Below are positions 25,279-33,520 of a stretch of DNA of 64,000 nt, piece by piece. The notes under the pieces are model-generated. The model did no database searches and was not told the origin of the DNA. It saw only the letters and a list, made by a program, of their open reading frames with translations. Positions within the stretch are counted from its first letter, which is position 1. Each line of letters opens with the position of its first letter. Source of the stretch: Halomarina ordinaria (lineage in GTDB: Archaea; Halobacteriota; Halobacteria; Halobacteriales; Haloarculaceae); contig NZ_JARRAH010000001.1 in the NCBI RefSeq assembly GCF_030553305.1, positions 1-64,000 on the forward strand. The letters are read 5' to 3'. The position numbers and the translations under genes were made by a program.

Positions 25279-25920
25279 TCACCGCCCGGTGCCGGGGTGC
25301 TCGCGCAGGTACCGGTCGACGAGCGCCCCCTCGGCGCGGTGGAGCACCTCGCTGACGGTCGACTTCGCCAACCCGACCTCGGAGGCGAGTGCGGTCAGCG
25401 TGCAGGCCCGGGGCGTGTCGTAGTAGCCGAGCGCCGCCGCCCGCGCGACCAGTTCGTGCTGGCGGTCGGTGAGCGGTCGTTCCGCGCTCGTGTCGTGGTG
25501 GACCGACTCGACGGAGTGCTCGAGGCCGAAACTGTCGAGCGACGCCGAGAGCGTCGGGAGGCGTTCGTGGGGCAGCGTCACCGACAGCGTCGCCTCCCCG
25601 TCGACGATGTCGACGGGCGGTTCGATGGGGACGCCGGCGGCGCCGCTCGCGAACGCCAGCAGCGGGTCCGGCGTCTCGAACCGGACCAGCGCGCGGTCCT
25701 CGTCGCGTTCGATTACGTCGAGCGTGACGACGCCCTCGTGGTCGTCCATCGCGCCCACGACGGCGTCGAGGTCGGGTGCGTCGACGGCGACGAGGCCGAC
25801 GCCGCCGGAGGGACGAGAGAGCACCGCGAGCACGCGGACGTGGGCGTCGGGGTAGTCGGTCGAGACGTCGCGAATCCACGTTCCCTCGGGGAGGACGACG
25901 CGGAGTCGAGCGTGAGCCAT
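25279..25920 (-). CDS. Bat-like (bacterio-opsin activator type) HTH transcription regulator
   Basis: 213 residues starting MAHARLRVVLPEGTWI. Residues 1-150 form the haloarchaeal Bat-like sensor/ligand region without PAS or GAF signature; the C-terminal HTH_10 domain (PLTDRQHELVARAAALGYYD, TALASEVGLAKSTVSEVLHR) is typical of this family. An alternative ATG at 25947 would add nine residues. It follows the MoaD-like gene by 38 bases on the same strand, suggesting one transcript. Target genes unknown. Confidence 0.88.
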   Translation of the reverse strand: MAHARLRVVLPEGTWIRDVSTDYPDAHVRVLAVLSRPSGGVGLVAVDAPDLDAVVGAMDDHEGVVTLDVIERDEDRALVRFETPDPLLAFASGAAGVPIEPPVDIVDGEATLSVTLPHERLPTLSASLDSFGLEHSVESVHHDTSAERPLTDRQHELVARAAALGYYDTPRACTLTALASEVGLAKSTVSEVLHRAEGALVDRYLREHPGTGR

Positions 25921-25958
25921 GTCCTCAACCCGCTCGTTAATCGGCATAGCCCTGTCGA

Positions 25959-26363
25959 CTAACAGCAGTAGATGAACGGGAAGAGCAGCGACACCCGGTC
26001 GCCCTCCTCGAGGTCGGTGTCGAGTCCGTCGAGGTGCTCGTTGAACCGGCCGTTGACGAGGACGCGCGCGTAGGCGCGGGTCTGTTCGCCCTCGGGGTTC
26101 TTCCGCCACGTCCCCGGGAGCGGTCCCTCGTGGCGCGCCCAGCCGTGGGCCGTCGCGTCGGCCTCGGTCTCCGCGATGAGCAGTTCACGCAACTCGGGGT
26201 GGTCGTCGAACAGCGCCTCCAGGAACGCCCGCAGGTCGCTCCCCTCGAAGGTATACTCGAACCGTGGCGTCCCCAGCGCCGTCCGGACGTGGCCGGTACA
26301 GCGCACGTTCACCGTGGTCGCTCCCCGGTCGTCGCTGCGTTCGCGGAGGTCGGTCGTCTCCAT
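25959..26363 (-). CDS. MoaD/ThiS-like beta-grasp protein ending in Cys-Cys
   Basis: 134 residues: about 85 residues of mixed strand-helix sequence, then a ubiquitin-like end, ARVLVNGRFNEHL...LEEGDRVSLLFPF, typical of MoaD/ThiS/SAMP proteins. These normally end in Gly-Gly for adenylation and thiocarboxylation; this one ends FPFIYCC with a stop right after. It therefore cannot be activated in the usual way. ATG 26363 (METTDLRERS) is preferred over a start nine codons upstream. It precedes the Bat-like regulator in the same direction. Confidence 0.75.
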   Translation of the reverse strand: METTDLRERSDDRGATTVNVRCTGHVRTALGTPRFEYTFEGSDLRAFLEALFDDHPELRELLIAETEADATAHGWARHEGPLPGTWRKNPEGEQTRAYARVLVNGRFNEHLDGLDTDLEEGDRVSLLFPFIYCC

Positions 26364-26415
26364 GGGTGAGCGGTGGCGCTCGAACGACAACTCTCACTCC
26401 CCGAACTGGTTCGGG

Positions 26416-26838
26416 TTACGGGACGACGGTCACCGGGACGGACGAGCGCCGGACCACCGACTCGGCGACGCTTCCGAGCAGGAGGCGCGAGACGCCCCGG
26501 CGGCCGTGACTCCCCATGACGATACTCTCGGCGCCGTGTTTCTCGGCGTAGTCGACGATGGTCGCCGCGGGCCGCCCCGTCTCGACGACGGTGTCGACGC
26601 GCAGGCCACGGGCCTCGGCCTCCGCGCGCGCCTCCGCGAGGTTCGTCTCCGCGCGCTCGCGGACCGACTCGTACCACACCTCGGCGGTGCCCGGTGTGCC
26701 GGCTCCCGTGGCGAACCCCGCGCTCGGGTCGATGACGGTCAACAGGGTGACGCGCGCGTCGGGGAACTGCGCTGCGACGTGGTCGAGTGCCCGCTCGGCG
26801 GGTTCCGACCCGTCGAACGGGACGAGTACGTGTCGCAT
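26416..26838 (-). CDS. Universal stress protein, UspA family
   Basis: 140 residues, single Usp domain of the ATP-binding type: N-terminal VLVPFDGSEPAERALDHV and the C-terminal nucleotide loop GSHGRRGVSRLLLGSVAESVV (about 110-130) matching G-2x-G-9x-G(S/T). Start ATG 26838 (MRHVLVPFDG); an upstream in-frame start adds only a charged stretch. ATTATC lies about 28-33 bases upstream as possible TATA box. Role in general stress tolerance, not further specified. Confidence 0.93.
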   Translation of the reverse strand: MRHVLVPFDGSEPAERALDHVAAQFPDARVTLLTVIDPSAGFATGAGTPGTAEVWYESVRERAETNLAEARAEAEARGLRVDTVVETGRPAATIVDYAEKHGAESIVMGSHGRRGVSRLLLGSVAESVVRRSSVPVTVVP

Positions 26839-26893
26839 ACTCGTCTCTCGGTCGTCACGGCACATTATCCTTGCGCCGTGTTATCACACTACG

Positions 26894-28708
26894 CTACCCG
26901 CGGCCGTGGCGCGTCAGACAGTTCGAGAGGCCGATTATCTCGACGGGTTCGGAGTTGTCCGGCGAGTAGACCACCATCTGCCCCTTCTCCATGTAGGGCA
27001 CCTTCGACTCGAGGTTCGAGGGGATGTTCACCGACTTGATGGCGTCCTCGTCGCCGAGGTTGAGGACCACCGTGGTGTTCACCTGCTTGAACACGGCGTC
27101 GGCGATGTCCTGGGGGTCCTGCGTGATGAGGAAGAGTCCGAGGCGCTCCTTTCTGCCCTGTTTCGCCGCCTCGGTGAACTTCGTGATGACCTTCCCGGCC
27201 TGAACGCTCTCGGCGTCCGTGAGGAAGTTGTGCGCCTCGTCCATCCCGAGGACGAGCGGCGTCTCCTTGATGCGCTCGTAGCGCGGGTCGTTCGAGAGCT
27301 TCTGGTCGATGAGGAGCGTCGAGAGCGCGAGCACCACCGTCTCCTTCGCCCGACTCGCCGTGATGTGGTAGGTCGGCACGACCGTCAGGCCGCCGGGGCG
27401 AACGAACTCGTGGACGAGGTCGGTGATGGGCGGCGCGTCCTGGTCGAAGACGTCGCCGAAGCCGTAGATACGGCGCTTGACGGCGTCGAACGTCGCCTCG
27501 TGGACGCGCCCGGACTCGTGGAGTTCCTCGCGCAGCGCCGGGTCGTCGAGGAAGCCGACGAACTGGCGGTAGGTGGCGCCGTCGCCGTAGTTCCGGAAGA
27601 ACCGGTTCAGGAGGTGTGAGAGCGCGCCATACTGGTTGTCGTTGAGGCCGCCGCCGGCGACCAGCCACGTGTTGTCCCGGACCATCGAGAACGGGACGGT
27701 GAACTCGACCTGCTCGGCGCGGTGGTGACTCGCCGCGTAGGAGGCGTCGCCCACCTTCGGGACGAACGCGACGGTGTCGTCGTGGCCACCGTGGGCGATC
27801 CCCTCGCGCTCGTAGCGCCGGGCCGTCTCGGCGTCGAGGTCCGGGTTGTCGTCGTGCATCTGGGCGTACTCGTCCTGCGGGTCGAACTGGACGACGGCCG
27901 GCCGGACCGTCCGCCCGCCGGCCTCGATGGGGTAGGCGCGGTCCTCGGCGAGGTACTGTCGGAGGACGTTCTTCGCGCCGTGGGTCTTGCCCGACCCCGT
28001 CCCGCCGGCGACGAGCGTGTGGCGGAAGACCAGCGGGTCGCCCGCGTCGTAGTCGTCCTTCAGGCGGTAGTCGATGGTCGGCGGTTCGGCGGCCGTCCGG
28101 ACCTTCTCCCCCCCGACGGCGAGGTGTCCCAGGAAGACCCCCTCGCCCGGCATCTTCAGGCCGGTCTTTATCTCCTCGGGGTCGGTCGCCGGCCGGACGA
28201 CCGTCTCCGGGCGCGGCACCCGGTCGGTCATCCGCCGGCGCAACTCGTCGTCCTGTCGATAGAGGACGGCGACGGGGTCGAGCGTCGCCATGAACTTGTA
28301 GTCCTGCTCGTCGATGCCGCGCGAGCGCATCGCGCGCCGCGCGTGTATCTCGGTGGCGTCGTCGGCGTGGAACTCCTGGGCGTACTCGAGGGCGGTGATG
28401 CGCGCGAACAGGCGCTCGCCGTCGGGGTACTGCGCGAGCAGGTAGGTGCCGATGCGGACCTGTCGGCGGTTCTCGACGGTGACGTACGCGCGCAGGCAGG
28501 TGTCGCGCTCGTCCTCGCTGATGACGAGGCCCTCGGAGGCCGAGAGCGTCCCGATGCCGCGATCCGACCCCACGTCGGGTACCTCCACGCGCTCGAAGTC
28601 GTCACGGTCGTCACCCGACTCGCGCCCGTCGCCACCGTCGCTCGACCGCTCCGGCGTCGCCTCGCCCGCGTCGGACTGGAAGTCGGAGAAGTCTCCGAGG
28701 TCGGTCAT
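26894..28708 (-). CDS. herA: HerA-type DNA translocase/helicase (FtsK-HerA superfamily)
   Basis: 604 residues. After an acidic N-terminal region (about 1-60) comes a HAS-barrel-like beta domain, then the RecA-like motor: Walker A GGTGSGKTHGAKN (about 232-244), Walker B LVLGMDEAHNFL (about 485-496) and the C-terminal ITQDPQDIADAVFKQ with arginine-finger region. HerA hexamers work with NurA nuclease in double-strand-break end resection; a NurA gene lies 3.4 kb away. ATG 28708 is fixed by a TATA-like TAAAAC 24-29 bases upstream. Confidence 0.92.
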   Translation of the reverse strand: MTDLGDFSDFQSDAGEATPERSSDGGDGRESGDDRDDFERVEVPDVGSDRGIGTLSASEGLVISEDERDTCLRAYVTVENRRQVRIGTYLLAQYPDGERLFARITALEYAQEFHADDATEIHARRAMRSRGIDEQDYKFMATLDPVAVLYRQDDELRRRMTDRVPRPETVVRPATDPEEIKTGLKMPGEGVFLGHLAVGGEKVRTAAEPPTIDYRLKDDYDAGDPLVFRHTLVAGGTGSGKTHGAKNVLRQYLAEDRAYPIEAGGRTVRPAVVQFDPQDEYAQMHDDNPDLDAETARRYEREGIAHGGHDDTVAFVPKVGDASYAASHHRAEQVEFTVPFSMVRDNTWLVAGGGLNDNQYGALSHLLNRFFRNYGDGATYRQFVGFLDDPALREELHESGRVHEATFDAVKRRIYGFGDVFDQDAPPITDLVHEFVRPGGLTVVPTYHITASRAKETVVLALSTLLIDQKLSNDPRYERIKETPLVLGMDEAHNFLTDAESVQAGKVITKFTEAAKQGRKERLGLFLITQDPQDIADAVFKQVNTTVVLNLGDEDAIKSVNIPSNLESKVPYMEKGQMVVYSPDNSEPVEIIGLSNCLTRHGRG

Positions 28709-28731
28709 TGCCCTGTCGTCGTCGTCCTCGG

Positions 28732-28737
28732 TAAAAC
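28732..28737 (-). promoter_or_regulatory. TATA-like element of herA
   Basis: TAAAAC on the plus strand, 24-29 bases upstream of ATG 28708; leaderless spacing. Confidence 0.45.
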
Positions 28738-28740
28738 GCT

Positions 28741-28860
28741 TTCCCCGTCGACGCCGGCTGCGTCCCTCGCCCTCGCTCCCTGTCTCCCCGCTCTCGTCCC
28801 CTGCTCCGCCTTCGCCCTCTCGCCTCCTCTCCCCGCCTGCCCCGACCCGCACCGCTATCC
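28741..28860 (+). other. Strand-asymmetric polypyrimidine tract
   Basis: About 120 bases between herA and the divergent MFS gene consist overwhelmingly of C and T on the plus strand (blocks such as CCCTCGCTCCCTGTCTCCCC), with purine mirror on the other strand. No ORF or hairpin explains it. Confidence 0.5.
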
Positions 28861-28893
28861 CCGTCGGGCGCCACGAACTGTTGGTGTAGTATC

Positions 28894-30114
28894 ATGACGT
28901 GGGCGTTTCGGGGGTCGCGGTGGTCGGTCGTCGTGGGCGCGGCGCTCGCCGCCGGTCTGGCGGGGACCTACCAGTACGGCTGGTCGGTGATTCGCGGGCC
29001 GCTCGGGGAGACGACGGGAGCGCCGGGGACGACCCTCGGGACGCTCTTTACCCTCCTCGTCGTCGCACAGACGCTCACGGGGTTTCCGGCGGGGTGGGTG
29101 CGCGACCGGCGCGGACCGCGTCTCCCCTTCCTCTGTAGCGCCCTCCTCCTCGCCGCCGGGTTCGCGGGCGTCGCGCTCGCGCCGACGTTTCCGGCGCTCT
29201 ACCTGTGGTTCGCGCTCGGGGGTGCGGGCGTCGGCGTCGCCTACGACGTGGCGATAAACACGCCGTCGCGGTGGTTCGCCGGGCGGCGGGGGATGGTCAC
29301 CGGCGCGGTGAGCATGGGGTTCAGCGCGACGAGTTTCCTGCTCATCCCGCTCATCGGCCGCGGCGTCGAGACGGCGTTCACCCCGACGCTTCTCGTGCTC
29401 GCGGTCCTCGCGGGCGGCGGGTCGCTGCTCGCCGCCCGGGTCGTCCGGGACCCGACGGGGTCGAGGGAGGGACCATCGAGCGGTTCCGGGGGGTCGACGG
29501 ACGACCGACCCGTGCGCGCTCCGGACGACGGTACGAGCGCGGCCGTCACCTGGCGGTCGATGGTCCGTGACCCGCGCTTCTGGCTGCTGTACGTCCTCTT
29601 CGCCGTGGTCAACGGCGTCGGTCTGATGCTCATCGAGAAGGTGGTCGCGTACGCGGGGCGACTCGGCCTCTCCCCGACGGCGGCGGTGGCGGCGGCATCG
29701 CTGGTCGCGCTGGGACAGGCCTCCGGCGTCCTCGTCGTCGGGACGGTCTCTGACAGGGTAGGACGCGAGCGGGTCCTCGGCGGGTCGCTCGCGCTCTGCG
29801 GCCTGGCGCTCGTCGCCTGCGTGGTCGCCGGTAGCCGGGGGTTCGAGTGGGCGTTCGTCGCGTGCGCGGGCGTGACGATGTTCTTCCGCAGTCCGTCGTT
29901 CTCCGTCTTGTCGGTGCTCGTCGGTGAGTACTACGGCGAGCGCTACTCCTCGGAGAACTACGCCGTGCTCCTCACGGCGAAGCTCTGGGGCGGCGTCTTC
30001 GGCGGGACGCTGACGAGCCTGCTCGTCCTCTCGCTGGGGTGGTCATCGACGTTCCTCTTCACGGCCGCGCTGGCGTCCGCCACGGGCGTCGTCGCGCTCT
30101 TCTCGCTTCGGTAG
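28894..30114 (+). CDS. Major facilitator superfamily permease (OFA-like)
   Basis: 406 residues, twelve helices with a charged central loop (about 195-220). GWVRDRRGPR (about 67-76) is the MFS A-motif between helices 2 and 3, and SDRVGRERVLGG its counterpart in the second half. The AAAGLAGTYQYGWSVIRGPL opening resembles oxalate/formate antiporter-like MFS members. Substrate unknown. Start ATG 28894. It ends one base before the convergent Lrp-family gene. Confidence 0.9.
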   Translation: MTWAFRGSRWSVVVGAALAAGLAGTYQYGWSVIRGPLGETTGAPGTTLGTLFTLLVVAQTLTGFPAGWVRDRRGPRLPFLCSALLLAAGFAGVALAPTFPALYLWFALGGAGVGVAYDVAINTPSRWFAGRRGMVTGAVSMGFSATSFLLIPLIGRGVETAFTPTLLVLAVLAGGGSLLAARVVRDPTGSREGPSSGSGGSTDDRPVRAPDDGTSAAVTWRSMVRDPRFWLLYVLFAVVNGVGLMLIEKVVAYAGRLGLSPTAAVAAASLVALGQASGVLVVGTVSDRVGRERVLGGSLALCGLALVACVVAGSRGFEWAFVACAGVTMFFRSPSFSVLSVLVGEYYGERYSSENYAVLLTAKLWGGVFGGTLTSLLVLSLGWSSTFLFTAALASATGVVALFSLR

Positions 30115-30115
30115 T

Positions 30116-30601
30116 CTACTCGTCGGCCAGTTCCTCGACGAGCGTCTCCAGACTGTAGCTCTGGAGGGCGTTGTGCGTGTCGCGCATCGTCGCGATGACG
30201 TACGTCGAGTTGGTGCGCTCGACCTCGTCGATGGTCTCGAAGTCGCGGATGAGCCGCTCGACCATGTCCGAGTCGGTGAGTCGAGCGATGACGACGAAGT
30301 CCGTCTCGCCCATCGTGAAGTGCGCCTGGGTCACCCCCTCGACGGCGAGCAGTTTCTCGCCCACCTCCTCGTAGGGGCCGGCGTAGTCCGCGAGCACCTC
30401 GACGATGACGGTCACGCCGAGGCCGAACGCCTCCAGGTCCACGTCGTAGAGGTCGTTCTCGATGACTCCCGCCTCCTTCAGGTTGTTGAGCCGGTAGTGA
30501 ATCGTCGAGACGGGGATGTCCGTCTCCTCGTGGAGTCGCTCGGGACTGCCCGTGCCGAGGTCGGCGATGGCCTTCAGCAGCCGGATGTCGCGCTCGTCCA
30601 T
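30116..30601 (-). CDS. Lrp/AsnC family transcription regulator
   Basis: 161 residues: N-terminal HTH (RDIRLLKAIADLGTGSPERL, STIHYRLNNLKEAGVIEND) and C-terminal RAM/AsnC ligand domain (VTVIVEVLADYAGPYEEV, GETDFVVIARLTDSDMV). It is divergent from a DMT permease; Lrp proteins often control neighbouring amino-acid or drug transporters, so autoregulation and permease control through the shared AT-rich 180-base region are likely. Confidence 0.92.
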   Translation of the reverse strand: MDERDIRLLKAIADLGTGSPERLHEETDIPVSTIHYRLNNLKEAGVIENDLYDVDLEAFGLGVTVIVEVLADYAGPYEEVGEKLLAVEGVTQAHFTMGETDFVVIARLTDSDMVERLIRDFETIDEVERTNSTYVIATMRDTHNALQSYSLETLVEELADE

Positions 30602-30687
30602 CGCACGTCCCCTGTGCGTACAGCCGGTTCAATCTACCCCTCCCCGTGTCATCGACATCCATCGTGTTCTTCTATTATAGATGCAAC

Positions 30688-30710
30688 AATAGGATACTAT
30701 TCAGTATAAA
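30688..30710. promoter_or_regulatory. Inverted repeat and TATA-like element between lrp and DMT genes
   Basis: Perfect palindromic arms AATAG-GATA-CTATT (30688-30701) immediately precede TATAAA (30705-30710). A second TATA-like TCTTTAAC lies nearer the permease start (about 30741-30748). The AT-rich repeat is a plausible operator for the Lrp-family protein. Confidence 0.5.
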
Positions 30711-30781
30711 TCTCTCAACTGAGGTCGAATAGTTGTAGAAGTCTTTAACAACCTCCGGTGCAGAGTGTTGGACAGAACTCC

Positions 30782-31723
30782 ATGAGTCTCACAACTACTT
30801 GCAGAGGACTCCCACGGGACGGCCTCCTGTTCGCCCTCCTGGCCGCCTTCTGGGGGACGTCCTTCGTCGCCATCGAGATCGGACTGGAACACTTCCCGCC
30901 GCTGCTGTTCGCCGGCCTGCGCTACGTCGTCGCCGGGGGCATCATCCTCGGCTACGCCGTCCTCACCGCCGACCGGTTGCTCCCGGCGACCCGCGGCGAC
31001 TGGGCGGCCGTCGGCGTCGTCGGCGCGTTCATCATCGCGGGCTACCACGGCCTGCTCTACCTCGGCGAACTGTACGTCTCCGGCGCCGTCGCGAGCGTCG
31101 TCATCAGCCTCTCGCCGGTGCTGACGGCGGTGTTCGCGAGCGTCCTGCTCGCCGACGACTACCTCGGCCCCGTCGAGGCCGGCGGCCTCGCGTTCGGCCT
31201 GCTCGGCGTCGTCGTGGTGGCGGCGCCGACGCCCGGCGCGGTCGCCGGGACGAACCTCCTCGGCGTCGGCCTCGTCTTCCTCGGGGGCGCCTGCTTCGCG
31301 CTCGGCGCCGTCCTCACCCGGCCCGTCCAGTCGACGATGCCGCTCAGTTCGCTCGAGGGGTGGGGGATGGTCGTCGGCAGCGCCCTGCTGTTCGCCGGTG
31401 CCGACCTCCGCGGCGAGTCGCTGGCCGCCATCGACTGGTCCGGGCCGGCGCTCCCCGCGCTCGTCTACCTCACGCTCGTCTCGGGCGTCGTCGCCTTCCT
31501 CATCTACTTCACGCTGCTGGACCGCGTCGGCCCCACCGAGATAAACCTCATCGGCTACGTCGAACCGGCCGTCGCGGCGCTCGTGAGCTGGGCCGTCCTC
31601 GGCCACCTCGTCGACGCCACGACGCTCGCCGGCTTCGTCGCCATCTTCGTCGGCTTCGCGCTCATCAAACGCGACACGCTGTCCTCGCTCGCGGGGCGGT
31701 CGCGCTCGCTCCCCGCCGAGTGA
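30782..31723 (+). CDS. DMT superfamily (EamA) permease
   Basis: 313 residues from ATG 30782 (MSLTTTCRGLPRDG), ten helices in two repeats. WGTSFVAIEIGLEHFPPLLF, YHGLLYLGELYVSGAVASVV and YFTLLDRVGPTEINLIGYVEP define the fold. Paralogue of the permease at 23549. An upstream ATG at 30758 would be eight codons longer but lies before a weaker context. Probably regulated by the divergent Lrp-family gene. Confidence 0.88.
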   Translation: MSLTTTCRGLPRDGLLFALLAAFWGTSFVAIEIGLEHFPPLLFAGLRYVVAGGIILGYAVLTADRLLPATRGDWAAVGVVGAFIIAGYHGLLYLGELYVSGAVASVVISLSPVLTAVFASVLLADDYLGPVEAGGLAFGLLGVVVVAAPTPGAVAGTNLLGVGLVFLGGACFALGAVLTRPVQSTMPLSSLEGWGMVVGSALLFAGADLRGESLAAIDWSGPALPALVYLTLVSGVVAFLIYFTLLDRVGPTEINLIGYVEPAVAALVSWAVLGHLVDATTLAGFVAIFVGFALIKRDTLSSLAGRSRSLPAE

Positions 31724-31805
31724 CGGCGGCCACGAGCGCGCGCGAGACGCTATCGACGCACACGACGCACGCTTTTTCCGACGCGCGCGCCTACAGCAAC
31801 GAGAT

Positions 31806-32150
31806 ATGCTCCTCATCCGCGGTCACGGTGGCGGCACCGCCCTCACCGGGACCCTCTACGAGCGCGGCGAACGCGCCCCGGAGTTCCGGGGCGCCCCCGA
31901 CGAGGACGCCCCCTACGTCTGGGTGTGCGACGCCTTCTACGAGGTCGAGAGCGGCGGCCAGCTCCAGCGCATCGACGACCGGGAGGTCCGCGTCGCCTTC
32001 GAGGCTCCCTCCCCGCACGGGTTCGACACCCGCGACCAGGCCGTCGCCGCCGCGAAGGACCACCTCCGGACCCAGTTCGCCCGCGTCGGCGTCCCCGAGA
32101 AGGACGTCGACATCGAGGTGATAAAGGTCGACCCCGAGAACCACCCCTGA
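31806..32150 (+). CDS. Conserved haloarchaeal protein of unknown function
   Basis: 114 residues, soluble and acidic. MLLIRGHGGGTALTGTLYER, YVWVCDAFYEVESGGQL and a final FDTRDQAVAAAKDHLRTQFA helix give a small alpha/beta protein. I suspect a DUF7113-type family but cannot confirm. No catalytic motif. It is convergent with nurA (one base between stops). Confidence 0.82.
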   Translation: MLLIRGHGGGTALTGTLYERGERAPEFRGAPDEDAPYVWVCDAFYEVESGGQLQRIDDREVRVAFEAPSPHGFDTRDQAVAAAKDHLRTQFARVGVPEKDVDIEVIKVDPENHP

Positions 32151-32151
32151 C

Positions 32152-33426
32152 TCAGTCCGCGTTCGCGCTCCCCCGCCCGAACGGTCCCCACCGCTCCTCG
32201 TCGTACCCCGTGTCGAGTTCCGTCTCGAAGGCGCGTTCGAGCGCCGCCCGGAGCGCCGTCGTCTCCGCTCTGCCGATACCGGCGAGGCTGTCGGCCTTTC
32301 CGACGGCCTTCGGCGGGCCGCGCTCGACGGCGACGCCCTTCAGCACCTGTAACAACAACCGCTCGCGGTGCTCGGCGTCGCGCGTGAACACCGCCGGCGC
32401 CTCCACCCGGTAGACGACGTCCGTCCGGGGGTCGTAGACGACGCAGAAGGTCACCTCGTAGTCGGCGGGGTCGAGGCGGCGTTCGAGGCCGAAGGCGTCG
32501 CCGAGCGTCGAGAGTTCGCGGTCCGCGCCGCCCCGCGAGACGAACCAGTTGGTGAACGTGAGCGCGTCCGTGAGGCGCTCCCACTCCCCGTCGACCTCCT
32601 CGCGGCGTTCGAGCACCTTCGAGAAGAAGGCGGCGTCGTTGACCCACGGCGCGTTGCCCGCCCCCTCGCGGACCGTTCGCGTGATGGAGCGCGAGATGGG
32701 CGTCTTCACGAACCCGACGAGCGGGACGTCGCGCTCGACGAACGTCTCGACCAGGCGGAGGTAGTTCCCGATGACGTCGCGCGGTCGCTCGTCTTCCACG
32801 AGCAGGGTGGCGAGTTCGGGCTCGCGGTCGGCCCAGTTGAGCAGGCCCTTCGGGTAGATGGGGCCGTCCATCACCAGCAGGTCCTCGACGATGCCGGCGT
32901 TGTCGAGCGCGTGGCTGCTCTCGGCGAGGTAGAGCGCGAGTTCGTGGACCACGGCCGCCTCGTAGCGACTCACCCGCGGCGCGTGGAGGACGCGCTGGCG
33001 GGTGTAGCCCTCGTCGGCCATCGTCCACTCGTCGCCGAGCGTCGTCGTCGCGTCGTTCGAGTGGACCGTCATCACCACCGTCCGGCCCCGGTGGAGGTCG
33101 AGGTCCGAGGGGACGGCGCTCATCGCCGCCTGCGCCACGTCGAGGACGAGGCCGTTCTTGAACGTCGTCGGGTTGATGGTCCCCGAGTCGAGGCCGTGGC
33201 GCGTCGAGAAGGGGTCGTCCTGCAGGGCGGCCTCGGTGACGTCGACCATCCGTCGCCGGCGCTCTCCGAGCGGTTCGACGATGACGTCGCCGTCGTCAGA
33301 GAGGGGGTCGAGCCACTCCTCCCACACCGTCTCGGCGAACGCCCGGTGGTCGCTCGTGTCCACGTCCTGCCCGAGACGGGCGGCGAGACGGGTGATGCCG
33401 TCGAAGTGCACCGGGTCGAGAGTCAT
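32152..33426 (-). CDS. nurA: NurA-domain 5'-3' nuclease
   Basis: 424 residues. The nuclease fold has a first metal-binding strand region GLDSGTINPTTFKNGLVLDV (about 78-97), a central LLVMDGPIYPKGLLNW (about 190-205) and a late VVYDPRTDVVYRVEAP. NurA resects double-strand-break ends with HerA and Mre11-Rad50. Start ATG 33426 (MTLDPVHFDG); an AAAAAG tract lies about 27-31 bases upstream. HerA is 3.4 kb upstream with four unrelated genes between, unlike the adjacent pairing in many archaea. Confidence 0.85.
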   Translation of the reverse strand: MTLDPVHFDGITRLAARLGQDVDTSDHRAFAETVWEEWLDPLSDDGDVIVEPLGERRRRMVDVTEAALQDDPFSTRHGLDSGTINPTTFKNGLVLDVAQAAMSAVPSDLDLHRGRTVVMTVHSNDATTTLGDEWTMADEGYTRQRVLHAPRVSRYEAAVVHELALYLAESSHALDNAGIVEDLLVMDGPIYPKGLLNWADREPELATLLVEDERPRDVIGNYLRLVETFVERDVPLVGFVKTPISRSITRTVREGAGNAPWVNDAAFFSKVLERREEVDGEWERLTDALTFTNWFVSRGGADRELSTLGDAFGLERRLDPADYEVTFCVVYDPRTDVVYRVEAPAVFTRDAEHRERLLLQVLKGVAVERGPPKAVGKADSLAGIGRAETTALRAALERAFETELDTGYDEERWGPFGRGSANAD

Positions 33427-33520
33427 TCGACCGATGGTCGGGGGGCCGCGAGAAAAAGCCATCGCGGCTCCGCCCGCGAAAGCCGAAGGGTAGTTGCCCC
33501 TCCGTCGTCACCGTCCACCA

